Of a DNA stretch of 41,861 nucleotides, positions 27,043 to 34,723 are shown in pieces; the stretch's first letter is position 1; the number at the start of each line of letters is the position of its first letter. Below the pieces are notes generated by a model. The model made no database searches, had not been told where the DNA came from, and saw only the letters and a list, made by a program, of their open reading frames with translations. The position numbers and the translations under genes are program-made. Source of the stretch: Bacteroidia bacterium (GTDB taxonomy: Bacteria; Bacteroidota; Bacteroidia; UKL13-3); NCBI GenBank assembly GCA_018058135.1, contig JAGPCK010000024.1, positions 1-41,861 on the forward strand. The letters run 5' to 3'.

Positions 27043-27675
27043 TTACAACAGTGTAGTCGCTATCAGTATCAGCCAAAGTTCATAGCAGACTACCAGAAAG
27101 CGATTGGCATAGCCGGCTAAAGCAATTACACCCTCAGGCATGTATTCGAGTGGCTGAGAGTTTTTAGTGATTTCAATGCCCGCTTTCTTAAGGCCTGAAA
27201 ACATTACACCCATACTTAACGACATTAGTACGAGACTAACCCAGGTGGCATGCGAAGAAATTAAAACTAGATGCTTGTAATTGCTCAGGCTATCAGGCCC
27301 AGCAACAGTATAACCAATAAGCAATGATGCAATAGGCAAAGACGGAACACCTAAAAGAAAAGCCAAACCGTGGTGCTTGTGTTTTACATCAAATAATCCA
27401 CCCATTACCTCACCTATACCGGAGATAAGAAGTAAGATTACACCCAGTTTGGCCCAAGTGCCTGTAACAGCGTTCCAAAGTAGCAGAGAAAGTAAAAAAG
27501 AACTTATTCCCCACAGCAGAAAAAAGGATGTGATTAGCCATTTGTGTTTTCCTAAAGCATATTCACTGATCATTCGCCAACTGGGCCGGTATTCAGGACT
27601 TACAAAATGCAGCAACAATAAACAAAGTAGTGATAGTATGCTGCTACCGGCAGCAAGTAAAGCTAGTGTATTCAT
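27043..27675 (-). CDS. DUF998 family membrane protein
   Basis: The 210-residue protein has six hydrophobic helices and the DUF998 signature of a conserved membrane protein, including the N-terminal SPEYRPSWRMISEYALGKHKW and LFDVKHKHHGLAFLLGVPSLP segments. Biochemical function unknown. It is the last gene of the minus-strand operon arsR-SRPBCC/VOC-DoxX-DUF998; 18 bases separate it from the DoxX gene. Confidence 0.85.
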   Translation of the reverse strand: MNTLALLAAGSSILSLLCLLLLHFVSPEYRPSWRMISEYALGKHKWLITSFFLLWGISSFLLSLLLWNAVTGTWAKLGVILLLISGIGEVMGGLFDVKHKHHGLAFLLGVPSLPIASLLIGYTVAGPDSLSNYKHLVLISSHATWVSLVLMSLSMGVMFSGLKKAGIEITKNSQPLEYMPEGVIALAGYANRFLVVCYELWLILIATTLL

Positions 27676-27693
27676 TTCTTTATTTTTTAATTC

Positions 27694-28065
27694 TCAGGCG
27701 TTGATTGCATAGTACTTTTGATTGTACAGGTAAGATGTAATGACAACCCCGAACACAACAAGCATCATCAACATACCCGGCTGAAATCCATCTATCATAA
27801 TGTTGGAATAAACGGCACCAATCAGGTCGAATATTAAACCGGCATAAGCCCACTCTTTAATTTTTTTGAAGGAAGGAATTAAAATAGCCAGACTTCCCAA
27901 TAGTTTGGCTACTCCGATGAACGGAATAAAATACAGCGGATAACCTAAGTGTGTCATAAATACTTTAGCTCCTTCTACCATCATAATATCAGGTATGGCA
28001 GAAAAGAGCATAAAGGCTGCGAACAAGCCGGTGCTGGTCCAATAGATAATTTTTATTGATTTCAT
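27694..28065 (-). CDS. DoxX-like family membrane protein
   Basis: The 123-residue protein has four hydrophobic helices and the DoxX-like pattern, with FSAIPDIM after helix 1, HLGYPLYFIPFIGVAKLLGSLAILIP in the middle and a short polar end. Many DoxX-like proteins occur in ArsR-led stress operons, and their function is not settled. It starts five bases after the SRPBCC-VOC gene. Confidence 0.86.
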   Translation of the reverse strand: MKSIKIIYWTSTGLFAAFMLFSAIPDIMMVEGAKVFMTHLGYPLYFIPFIGVAKLLGSLAILIPSFKKIKEWAYAGLIFDLIGAVYSNIMIDGFQPGMLMMLVVFGVVITSYLYNQKYYAINA

Positions 28066-28070
28066 AACTG

Positions 28071-29042
28071 TTATTTTTTATGCAGAAAGTTAATCATCCA
28101 GTTAATTCCGTATTTGTCAGTAAAGCTACCGAAGTAAGCACCCCAGAACATGTCCTGCAAAGGCATAGTAATGTTCCCATTTGCGGAGAGTTCGTTGAAT
28201 AATCGTTCAGCTTCTTCACGCGTGTCGGGTTCCAATGAGATATGCATATTGTTACCCTGCACTACCTTGAACCCCATTTCCTCTGGCGCATCAGTGCCCA
28301 TCAGTATATGATTTGCTGTTATAGGAAGTTCTACATGCAATACAAGTTTCTTTAATTCATCAGCTACTGGCGGATGGTCAGCATCGGCAGGTAAATCACC
28401 AAACCGTTGTATACCATTTCCTGTAAATTTGGTTTTGAAAACCGATTGGTAAAATAAAAAGGCTTCTTCAGTATTACCGGGGAAGTTAACATATGTACAC
28501 ACTCGGGCAGTAGTGTCTTTTCTGTTTTCGTTTCGCAATTTGAATTGCGCTTCGATATACTGATCAAGATTACCTAAGGCCATGGTGAATCCTTCTTTGA
28601 ATCCGAGTTCAATAATTTTTTCTAAATCGGCCAGTGAGTTGTAGGAGATAACAATATCAACCAGAGTGGTATTGGCTGTTTGTTCTATGAAAGCGTTGGA
28701 CCAAAGTGACCTTGGGAAATCCACGTTGAGCTTTCCGTTTTCATCACAAAATGCGTCTAAGCCGGAGAAACTTTTTAAAGGAACTATCTTTTGATAATCC
28801 GCTTTACACCAATGTTTCTCATTCTCGGGGCTTATCATACAATATAGCCAGCTTCCACCTTCACGAAAGTCCATTGACTTAGTTTGTGTACGATAGGGTT
28901 GTGGTGCCCACCACAAATCAAGCAGTTCAGGTTTGGTCCAGGCATCCCAAACCAGATTCAGATCGGCCGCAAAGGCACGTTTAACATGAATGGTGTTGTT
29001 TTCCTTGTTTACGGAAAAGTCAAATTGCAAATGAGGGTTCAT
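28071..29042 (-). CDS. SRPBCC (AHSA1-like) and VOC (PhnB-like) fusion protein
   Basis: The 323-residue protein consists of an AHSA1/Aha1-type SRPBCC ligand-binding domain (residues 1-165; [28 protein letters not shown] is its start) and a PhnB-like vicinal oxygen chelate domain (residues ~180-323; [22 protein letters not shown] to [17 protein letters not shown]). In many Bacteroidota these occur as separate neighbouring genes. No catalytic role can be read off; ligand unknown. The start overlaps the ArsR gene by 4 bp (ATGA), and the fusion is likely repressed by ArsR. Confidence 0.85.
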   Translation of the reverse strand: MNPHLQFDFSVNKENNTIHVKRAFAADLNLVWDAWTKPELLDLWWAPQPYRTQTKSMDFREGGSWLYCMISPENEKHWCKADYQKIVPLKSFSGLDAFCDENGKLNVDFPRSLWSNAFIEQTANTTLVDIVISYNSLADLEKIIELGFKEGFTMALGNLDQYIEAQFKLRNENRKDTTARVCTYVNFPGNTEEAFLFYQSVFKTKFTGNGIQRFGDLPADADHPPVADELKKLVLHVELPITANHILMGTDAPEEMGFKVVQGNNMHISLEPDTREEAERLFNELSANGNITMPLQDMFWGAYFGSFTDKYGINWMINFLHKK

Positions 29043-29359
29043 TTTTTATTCTTTTTTAGTAGTGATAATACATTGTCAAGTTGATTAAAGCGGTTCTCCC
29101 AAATTTTCCTGAATTGTTCCAACCATTTATCAATTTCTTTCATTTTTTTTATCTCCAATTGGTAATAAATTTCCCGGCCTTGTTGATCTTGTTTTACCAG
29201 TTCACATTCGGTTAGAATACGTAAGTGTTTGGACACAGCCTGCCGGCTTATATCAAAATGTTCAGCCAGTGCGTTCGGGGTCATGGCCTGTAGTGCAATA
29301 AGTGTAATTATGGCTCTACGGGTAGGGTCGGCTATAGCTTGAAAAACGTCTCTTCTCAT
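29039..29359 (-). CDS. ArsR/SmtB-family winged-helix repressor
   Basis: The 106-residue protein starts [20 protein letters not shown], then carries the winged-helix core with recognition helix [19 protein letters not shown], and an [10 protein letters not shown] wing; there is no Cys metal-binding motif, so it belongs to the non-metal ArsR group that pairs with SRPBCC proteins. The ATG at 29359 is chosen: an upstream TTG would place the start within the operator and past the expected transcription start. It overlaps the SRPBCC-VOC gene by 4 bp and heads a four-gene operon. Confidence 0.92.
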   Translation of the reverse strand: MRRDVFQAIADPTRRAIITLIALQAMTPNALAEHFDISRQAVSKHLRILTECELVKQDQQGREIYYQLEIKKMKEIDKWLEQFRKIWENRFNQLDNVLSLLKKNKK

Positions 29360-29375
29360 GTAACGGAAATTATAA

Positions 29376-29407
29376 TGCAACTAATCGGTTGCAAATATAT
29401 GTGCAAC
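29376..29407. promoter_or_regulatory. Candidate ArsR operator
   Basis: Inverted repeat TGCAAC (29376-29381), spacer taatcg, GTTGCA (29388-29393), perfect 6-bp arms, plus another half-site TGCAAC at 29402-29407. The palindrome overlaps the -7 element and start site, and the extra half-site lies in the spacer, as expected for autorepression by steric block. Confidence 0.5.
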
Positions 29408-29423
29408 TTTTTGGTTTCGCAAA
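29392..29423 (-). promoter_or_regulatory. Promoter of the arsR operon
   Basis: On the minus strand -33 TTTG (29423-29420), a 20-base spacer and TATATTTG (29399-29392), matching the Bacteroidota consensus. Expected transcription start near 29386, about 26 bases before the arsR ATG. Confidence 0.65.
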
Positions 29424-29489
29424 TATTTTTTTATGCATTAGTGTAAAAAGTAAATTTTTTGTTGATTCAGCAGGCTAGATGTGCAGAGT

Positions 29490-32400
29490 TTATTCTCTGC
29501 TCTCGCGTATTAAAGTAATGTGGCCGGTGTGTGTTTTATGATACCCGCTTTTGCGTTTTATTTCTACAATGTAAAAATATTCACCTGCCGGGCTTTCAAA
29601 ATTTCTTTCGTTGGTGCCGTACCATTTCTCAGTTACATCTTTGGTTTCAAACATCAATTGTCCCCAGCGGTTGTATATGCGCACGTGTACTTGGTCGCAC
29701 GCGGGGTCAAGCCCTGCAACATACCAGCCCTCGTTTTTATCATCCTGATTGGGTGTAATTACATTGGGTACAAAAAACTGCTGCGTAGAGTCAGATAACT
29801 CAATTTTTTGTTCAGTGGAATCGGCACAGGGAAGGCCGGGGTTGATTAGAAGCTTTACAATATATTCACCGGGTTGTTCATATACATGTGTGGGAGAAAA
29901 ATTGATAGTGTCGGTATTTCCATCGTCAAAATCCCACTTAAACTTTAGTACATTTTCTGAGGTATTGGTGAGGGTAATTTCATCAGAGCAAAGATTATAG
30001 CTGTAGGTAAATTCGGCTTTAGCAGAAGGCAATGCTGTTATTGTTTTTTCTATGCTGTCAATCACATTGCAACTGCCTGAGTCAATCAAGAGTAATTTCA
30101 CTTTAAAAATGCCGGCATTGAAAATGTGAGTTGGGTTAGAATTAGTATCTAACGGGCTACCGTCTCCGTAGTTCCATATGTGCAACACTCCGCCAATACT
30201 TTTATTGTTCATGTTTACGGCTAACGGGGCACAACCAATGTTGGGCTGAGGAGTGAAATCAGCCTGAATAAAATCACTGAGTTGTAAGTCAAATTTAAAT
30301 GAAGCATTACTGCATCGGGGGCTTAAGTTGGAAGTAAAAACAGCACCAGGCGTTACAGGAAAATCGCTGATGGAGGGAGAGTTGGCTGCAGGACAGCTGG
30401 AACATACCGATTGGTAAATGATACCACGTTTGTCAAACCTGCTGGTGCCTCCATCAACGTGGTCGCCACTTTGATTGCCACCAAAGTAAGTTGCATATAA
30501 AATAGAATCAGCATCCCGGTTAAAAACTACAATATAGAAATCTTCTCCATCGCTCGTTTTTTGGTATGCATCAGGTGTGATAGGAAGTAATGAAGTGTTG
30601 TTACCTGTGTTGATACTCCCACCCCAGCCACTGAAATAAATGTTGTCACAATTATCAACCAGGAATGCAGAGGGTGATAAATCAGGTCCACCCAAACCGG
30701 TACCGAATGTTGTGGAAAGATTTACTGCACTAAACTGTTTGTTCATGCGAAACAAAAATTGTCCGCTATTGGGCATGTTGTAAACGCTAGCGGGAAAGAC
30801 TGGAATAGTACCATCGGTTTGTCCGGTTATGTAAACTCTATCGCGTTGATCTAGGTCAATAAAGTATACTTGGTCATACCCGGTTGTTCCTACATAGGAA
30901 GAGTTAAAAACAGTATCACCTGTATTGTTCATGTGTAGAATAATTCCGTCACTTCGACCTCCCTGAAAGTTTGGTTGCAATACACCTGCAGTTGTAGGAA
31001 AGTTAGTGCTGTTGGAACCACCACCCATGAATAATTCTTCGTTCCGGTTTAAGCGAACAGAATAAAGCGCATCATCTCCGCTGCCTCCACAATAGGTACT
31101 CCACAGCAGTTGAGTTAAATTTTCATTTAGTTTAAAAGCAACCCCATCTTGTCCGCCACCGGATGTTTTTTGCGGAGCACGATTGGTTACAGGAAAATTA
31201 GGAGAAGTAGAACAGCCTACAATGTAGTAGTTGTTGTATTGGTCAAAAATAATATCACCTCTGTAGTCATCAGCATAATTAAATTGTAGAGTGGTACTGT
31301 TGTTTAAACCATCAACACCTCCTCCACCTACAAATGTAGACCCCAGAAGTTGTTTGCCGTCAATTGAAAATTTAGAGACAATTATGTCACTCGAAGAATT
31401 ATAAGAAGTGTCATAGGCTGTAAGTGTGGTAGGGAAATTTCTGGAATAGGAAGTACCCATTACCAACAGATTATCATTGTTGTCACACACCAAGCTGTGT
31501 GGGTAATCATTGCCTTGACCACCCATATAGGTAGCAAACAGTAAGGAGTCACCACTCGTGGAATATTTACTGATGGTAATGTCGCATGGGAAAGGTCCGT
31601 TACCACCACCAAAGGTTTGTTGAAATGAGCCGGTATCTGTTGGATAGCCACCAGTCATTGCGCCTGTGGTAATACCTCCTGCGTACAAGTGTCCTTTTGA
31701 ATCGTATGTAGCCGTATGCCCGAAATTATCGGCTGTTGAACCGGAGTAAGTAGAGAAAATCAGCAAAGGGTCAATAACAAGTGTTTCATTTTTATTGTAA
31801 TCCCCATCAATAGAAAAACTAAGTTCATTTTTATCCAGAACGAAATGACAAGGTACCTGTACTTCGGCATTTTTAATCCGCTGATAAGCATACGGACGTT
31901 GTTCAACTACTGTATTTACAGACGTTTTAATATAAAGCTTACCTTCACTCAGCCACAAACTATCTGCGCCAGTAAAGCATAGTTTCACAAGGTTGATTTG
32001 AGCCCGGGGATGTAAGAGGATGTCATACTTTACACCCATATTCAGTTTCTGAATTCGCACATCTGTATGTTCGTATACATTTTTATATAGCACAGACGAG
32101 TAAGCCCCGGCTTCGCTGGCCCATTGTTCCTTTTGGTTACCTTGAAAGAAGTTGTAGTAATAATGTTGTTTTTGTTCCGATACTACTTCGGCATCGTTTG
32201 TTCCACCGGTAAAATTTACACGGAAACTGTGCCCCTTCATTGAAAACTGATGCCCCTCATAATTGCGGTTAAAGTCTTTGCTGTGCCATTTTTGAATGTA
32301 ATCCTTTAAGGGAGCATCATCGTAAAAGCTATAGACCCATCCGTTTTTCTCCAGATAAATTGCACCGCTGCTCAACGCAGACTTATAAAGAATCTGCTTA

Positions 32401-32516
32401 GGCCATTGGCCTTTGTTCTGTACAAAAGGAACTGTATGTTGGGGAGCATCAGCTTTTGCAAACAAAGCTAAAGTACACATTATACCAACAGGAAGAACAT
32501 TTGACCACTTGAACAT
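29490..32516 (-). CDS. Secreted PKD/SBBP-repeat protein with gliding-type C-terminal (CHU_C) domain
   Basis: The 1008-residue protein starts MFKWSNVLPVGIMCTLALFAKA, a signal peptide, with an N-terminal part typical of Bacteroidota DUF7948-like proteins (residues ~30-260; FVQNKGQWPKQILYK). The middle (~265-770) has repeating DNLLVMGTS, NEELFMGGGSNSTNFP, RVYITGQTDG-type units, the SBBP seven-bladed-propeller-like repeat. Two PKD-like domains follow (IWNYGDGSP and FKWDFDDGN), then from residue ~914 the type B T9SS tail FVPNVITPNQDDKNEGW with IYNRWGQLMF, WYGT and EYFYIVEI. The ATG at 32516 is chosen. It is divergent from the sigma factor gene, with 208 bp between. Confidence 0.87.
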   Translation of the reverse strand: MFKWSNVLPVGIMCTLALFAKADAPQHTVPFVQNKGQWPKQILYKSALSSGAIYLEKNGWVYSFYDDAPLKDYIQKWHSKDFNRNYEGHQFSMKGHSFRVNFTGGTNDAEVVSEQKQHYYYNFFQGNQKEQWASEAGAYSSVLYKNVYEHTDVRIQKLNMGVKYDILLHPRAQINLVKLCFTGADSLWLSEGKLYIKTSVNTVVEQRPYAYQRIKNAEVQVPCHFVLDKNELSFSIDGDYNKNETLVIDPLLIFSTYSGSTADNFGHTATYDSKGHLYAGGITTGAMTGGYPTDTGSFQQTFGGGNGPFPCDITISKYSTSGDSLLFATYMGGQGNDYPHSLVCDNNDNLLVMGTSYSRNFPTTLTAYDTSYNSSSDIIVSKFSIDGKQLLGSTFVGGGGVDGLNNSTTLQFNYADDYRGDIIFDQYNNYYIVGCSTSPNFPVTNRAPQKTSGGGQDGVAFKLNENLTQLLWSTYCGGSGDDALYSVRLNRNEELFMGGGSNSTNFPTTAGVLQPNFQGGRSDGIILHMNNTGDTVFNSSYVGTTGYDQVYFIDLDQRDRVYITGQTDGTIPVFPASVYNMPNSGQFLFRMNKQFSAVNLSTTFGTGLGGPDLSPSAFLVDNCDNIYFSGWGGSINTGNNTSLLPITPDAYQKTSDGEDFYIVVFNRDADSILYATYFGGNQSGDHVDGGTSRFDKRGIIYQSVCSSCPAANSPSISDFPVTPGAVFTSNLSPRCSNASFKFDLQLSDFIQADFTPQPNIGCAPLAVNMNNKSIGGVLHIWNYGDGSPLDTNSNPTHIFNAGIFKVKLLLIDSGSCNVIDSIEKTITALPSAKAEFTYSYNLCSDEITLTNTSENVLKFKWDFDDGNTDTINFSPTHVYEQPGEYIVKLLINPGLPCADSTEQKIELSDSTQQFFVPNVITPNQDDKNEGWYVAGLDPACDQVHVRIYNRWGQLMFETKDVTEKWYGTNERNFESPAGEYFYIVEIKRKSGYHKTHTGHITLIRESRE

Positions 32517-32521
32517 GTATC

Positions 32522-32529
32522 GCAAGATA
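32522..32529 (-). promoter_or_regulatory. Variant -7 element before the SBBP/PKD protein gene
   Basis: Minus-strand TATCTTGC (one T short of TAnnTTTGC) ends five bases before the ATG, so transcription would begin at the start codon. Weak by sequence alone. Confidence 0.25.
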
Positions 32530-32669
32530 AATCAAAATGTACACTTTTACTTTCTGAGCCAATACACCTATTGCTCATTTAACTTTGTAACTGGATAATA
32601 GACTTCAGCTTTTTAAATGTAGTTTCATAGCATGATTGTTTTCAATAATTTCAGTGAAATTTTTTTAGA

Positions 32670-32677
32670 TAACTTGC
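32670..32677 (+). promoter_or_regulatory. Variant -7 element before the sigma factor gene
   Basis: TAACTTGC, 47 bases before the ATG, with TTTC about 17 bases upstream. If real it might be an autoregulatory promoter of the sigma factor. Confidence 0.25.
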
Positions 32678-32724
32678 AACCTTCAAAGTAACTATTCCGT
32701 CAATAGAATTAAGTAAAAAGGTTG

Positions 32725-33276
32725 ATGATAGAGCAACACCGTGAAAAAGAGCTTGTTGAGGGTTGTGCCCGGGGAGATAAGCGGTGCCAGAAAATGCTTT
32801 ATGACCTGTATGGGAAAAAAATGTACGGAGTTAGTTTAAGATATTGCCATAATCAAGATGTTGCGAAAGACATTGTTCAGGATGCATTTATAAAGATCCT
32901 TACTAATATTTCGCGCTTTCGGTTCACGGGTCCGCTGGAGGCTTGGATTCGCAGAATTGTGGTGAACACGGCCATTCAGTACTATCGGGACAAAATACAG
33001 GTAAATGAAGTAGATCTGGACCATGCATCATATGAACTTAAAAATGATTTCACTTTTGAAAAACTATCTCAGGATGAGATTCTTAAAATGATTCAAAATC
33101 TTGCACCGGGTTATAGAACTATATTTAACATGTACATTATTGAAGGCTATTCACATGCAGAGATTGCTGAGCAGTTAGGCATCAGTGAAAGCACCTCTAA
33201 ATCACAGCTTTCACGTGCAAGAGTAATTTTGCAGGAGGCTATTTTAAAATTAAATACTTCACCACTTGGAAAATAA
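32725..33276 (+). CDS. ECF-type RNA polymerase sigma factor
   Basis: The 183-residue protein has a sigma region 2 (residues ~25-70; LYDLYGKKMYGVSLRYC...DIVQDAFIKIL, then AWIRRIVVNTAIQYYR) and sigma region 4 (residues ~125-175; LAPGYRTIFNMYIIEGYSHAEIAEQLGISESTSKSQLSRAR, a helix-turn-helix that reads the -35 element), with a short linker and no region 3: an ECF sigma. The ATG at 32725 is chosen over an adjacent TTG. The next gene begins inside its last codons (11-bp overlap), so the two are translationally coupled, as sigma/anti-sigma pairs are. Confidence 0.93.
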   Translation: MIEQHREKELVEGCARGDKRCQKMLYDLYGKKMYGVSLRYCHNQDVAKDIVQDAFIKILTNISRFRFTGPLEAWIRRIVVNTAIQYYRDKIQVNEVDLDHASYELKNDFTFEKLSQDEILKMIQNLAPGYRTIFNMYIIEGYSHAEIAEQLGISESTSKSQLSRARVILQEAILKLNTSPLGK

Positions 33277-34606
33277 TTCTAACATAAACAATCGATTTGA
33301 TGAGTTTTTCAAAAGCAGTTTTGAAAGCTTTGAACCGTCATTGCCTGATTCTACGTGGGATGAAATAGACCAATCAGTTAGCAATGCATCAGCAAGTTCA
33401 TCAGTTGCCGGAGCAAAAACAGTCATCAGCATTATCATCAAAGCAGCAGCAGTGCTTCTTCCGCTTGCAGGTATTACGTATTTCGCGTTCACCAATACTT
33501 CAGAAGAAAAGCAACAAAAACTTACACAAACAGAGCAAGTTAGCACCCAGGAAATTACTGCAAAACAAGAAGAAGTTTCATCGGATAATAGTAACGCTGA
33601 TATAAAGACAAAGCCGCAATCGGAGTCTCTGCAGAAAGAAGTAACTGCAAAGAAGGAGACAGTTAAGCCGCACAATTCTTCAGAAAAAGATATTAGAGTT
33701 TTATCATCAAGCAACCCATCAATCCATAAAGATGTCAGTCAACCAGGTTCAGCTCAAAATGCCGGACAGGGCAATACATTACCTGCAAATAAGCCTAATG
33801 CTCCCAAATCGCTTTCAGTTAGCGGTATCTCTTCAGCAAATAGTGATGTGCTTAACTTTACCGCAGGCAAAACAGAGTTGTGTGTGGGTGAGGTGATAGA
33901 ATTTAAAAATTTATCTAAAGGATTTGACCGTTTCCGCTGGGATTTTGATGATGGAAGTTACTATGACCAATCAGGAGCTTCAGCAGTTACTCATGGGTTT
34001 ACAAAAGAAGGCATTTACAACGTAACACTATTGGCATACAAAGGTAGTGAAATTGTGCGTTACTCATCCAGATTAAAGGTTACAGCAGTAATTGCATACT
34101 TTTCAATTGACTACTCTCATGCGCCTTACATTAAGTTCAATAACCAGTCGAAAAATGCACAAGCATATGTGTGGGATTTTGGCGATCACTCTTCACTACA
34201 AAGGGAGGTCTCACCTAGCCATAAATTTGATAATGATGGGGTGGCAGAGGTGAATCTAATAGCCCAAAACGGTACATGTGCTGATACTTTCCGTTTAGAG
34301 TTTAACACTCAAGCCAAAACAGTTGATGAAAACGACTTGGTTATTCCCAATGTATTCACACCAAATAATGACGGTCTAAATGATGAATGGGCAATAAATG
34401 CGGGAGAAATAAACCGCATCAAAATCACCATTCTTGATCGCTCTGGAAAGAGAGTTTTTGAAACTAAGAGCATTTCTAAAAAATGGAATGGTCTTGACAG
34501 TTTAGGAAAAGAGTGTCCATCGGGAGATTACTATTATATAGTAAGCTATACCTCAGGGGCTAATGAGGAAAAGACTAAAACAGGTTTGCTTAAATTAATC
34601 AGATAA
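33266..34606 (+). CDS. Membrane-spanning protein with PKD and CHU_C domains, candidate anti-sigma factor
   Basis: The 446-residue protein starts with TTG, overlapping the sigma gene, as no ATG is available in the first ~100 codons. Residues 1-50 are a polar, acidic cytoplasmic segment (FDEFFKSSFESFEPSLPDSTWDEIDQSV). Residues ~52-76 form one membrane helix. Residues ~78-185 are a Lys/Glu/Ser/Gln-rich linker. One clear PKD domain (FRWDFDDGS, ~195-275) and a second, weaker one (YVWDFGDHS) follow, and from residue 356 the type B T9SS-like tail VIPNVFTPNNDGLNDEW with ILDRSGKRVFE, WNGLDS and YYYIVSY. The overlap and topology suggest an anti-sigma factor with a periplasmic sensor. No known anti-sigma motif (such as ZAS) is recognised. 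Confidence 0.75.
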   Translation: MENNSNINNRFDEFFKSSFESFEPSLPDSTWDEIDQSVSNASASSSVAGAKTVISIIIKAAAVLLPLAGITYFAFTNTSEEKQQKLTQTEQVSTQEITAKQEEVSSDNSNADIKTKPQSESLQKEVTAKKETVKPHNSSEKDIRVLSSSNPSIHKDVSQPGSAQNAGQGNTLPANKPNAPKSLSVSGISSANSDVLNFTAGKTELCVGEVIEFKNLSKGFDRFRWDFDDGSYYDQSGASAVTHGFTKEGIYNVTLLAYKGSEIVRYSSRLKVTAVIAYFSIDYSHAPYIKFNNQSKNAQAYVWDFGDHSSLQREVSPSHKFDNDGVAEVNLIAQNGTCADTFRLEFNTQAKTVDENDLVIPNVFTPNNDGLNDEWAINAGEINRIKITILDRSGKRVFETKSISKKWNGLDSLGKECPSGDYYYIVSYTSGANEEKTKTGLLKLIR

Positions 34607-34618
34607 AAAATCAAATAC

Positions 34619-34649
34619 TTGACATTAATAAATAAATCAGCTATGTTAG
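34619..34649 (+). promoter_or_regulatory. Candidate promoter of the giant PKD protein gene
   Basis: TTG at 34619 and, after 20 bases, TATGTTAG (34642-34649), one mismatch from TAnnTTTG. It would give a leader of about 70 bases that contains a hairpin (34666-34699). Confidence 0.3.
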
Positions 34650-34665
34650 CACAGCAATTTAAAGT

Positions 34666-34699
34666 CGTTAAAGACCGCTCCGGAGGATTGTATTTAACG
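34666..34699 (+). other. Leader hairpin of the giant PKD protein gene
   Basis: Perfect inverted arms CGTTAAA (34666-34672) and TTTAACG (34693-34699), with the palindrome CTCCGGAG (34678-34685) inside. No T run, so it is not a terminator; it might affect mRNA stability or be a protein-binding site. Confidence 0.35.
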
Positions 34700-34723
34700 C
34701 ATAACTCATTAAATAACAAATCA

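Noticed and set aside
33259..33714. 151-codon antisense frame over the candidate anti-sigma gene
   Set aside because: Lies wholly on the opposite strand of a gene with clear domains; Ser/Ala/Cys-rich shadow translation without any motif.
34619..34647. E. coli-like promoter TTGACA-N17-TATGTT
   Set aside because: Bacteroidota housekeeping sigma does not use this consensus; the same bases are read better as a weak -33/-7 promoter of the local type, listed with low confidence.
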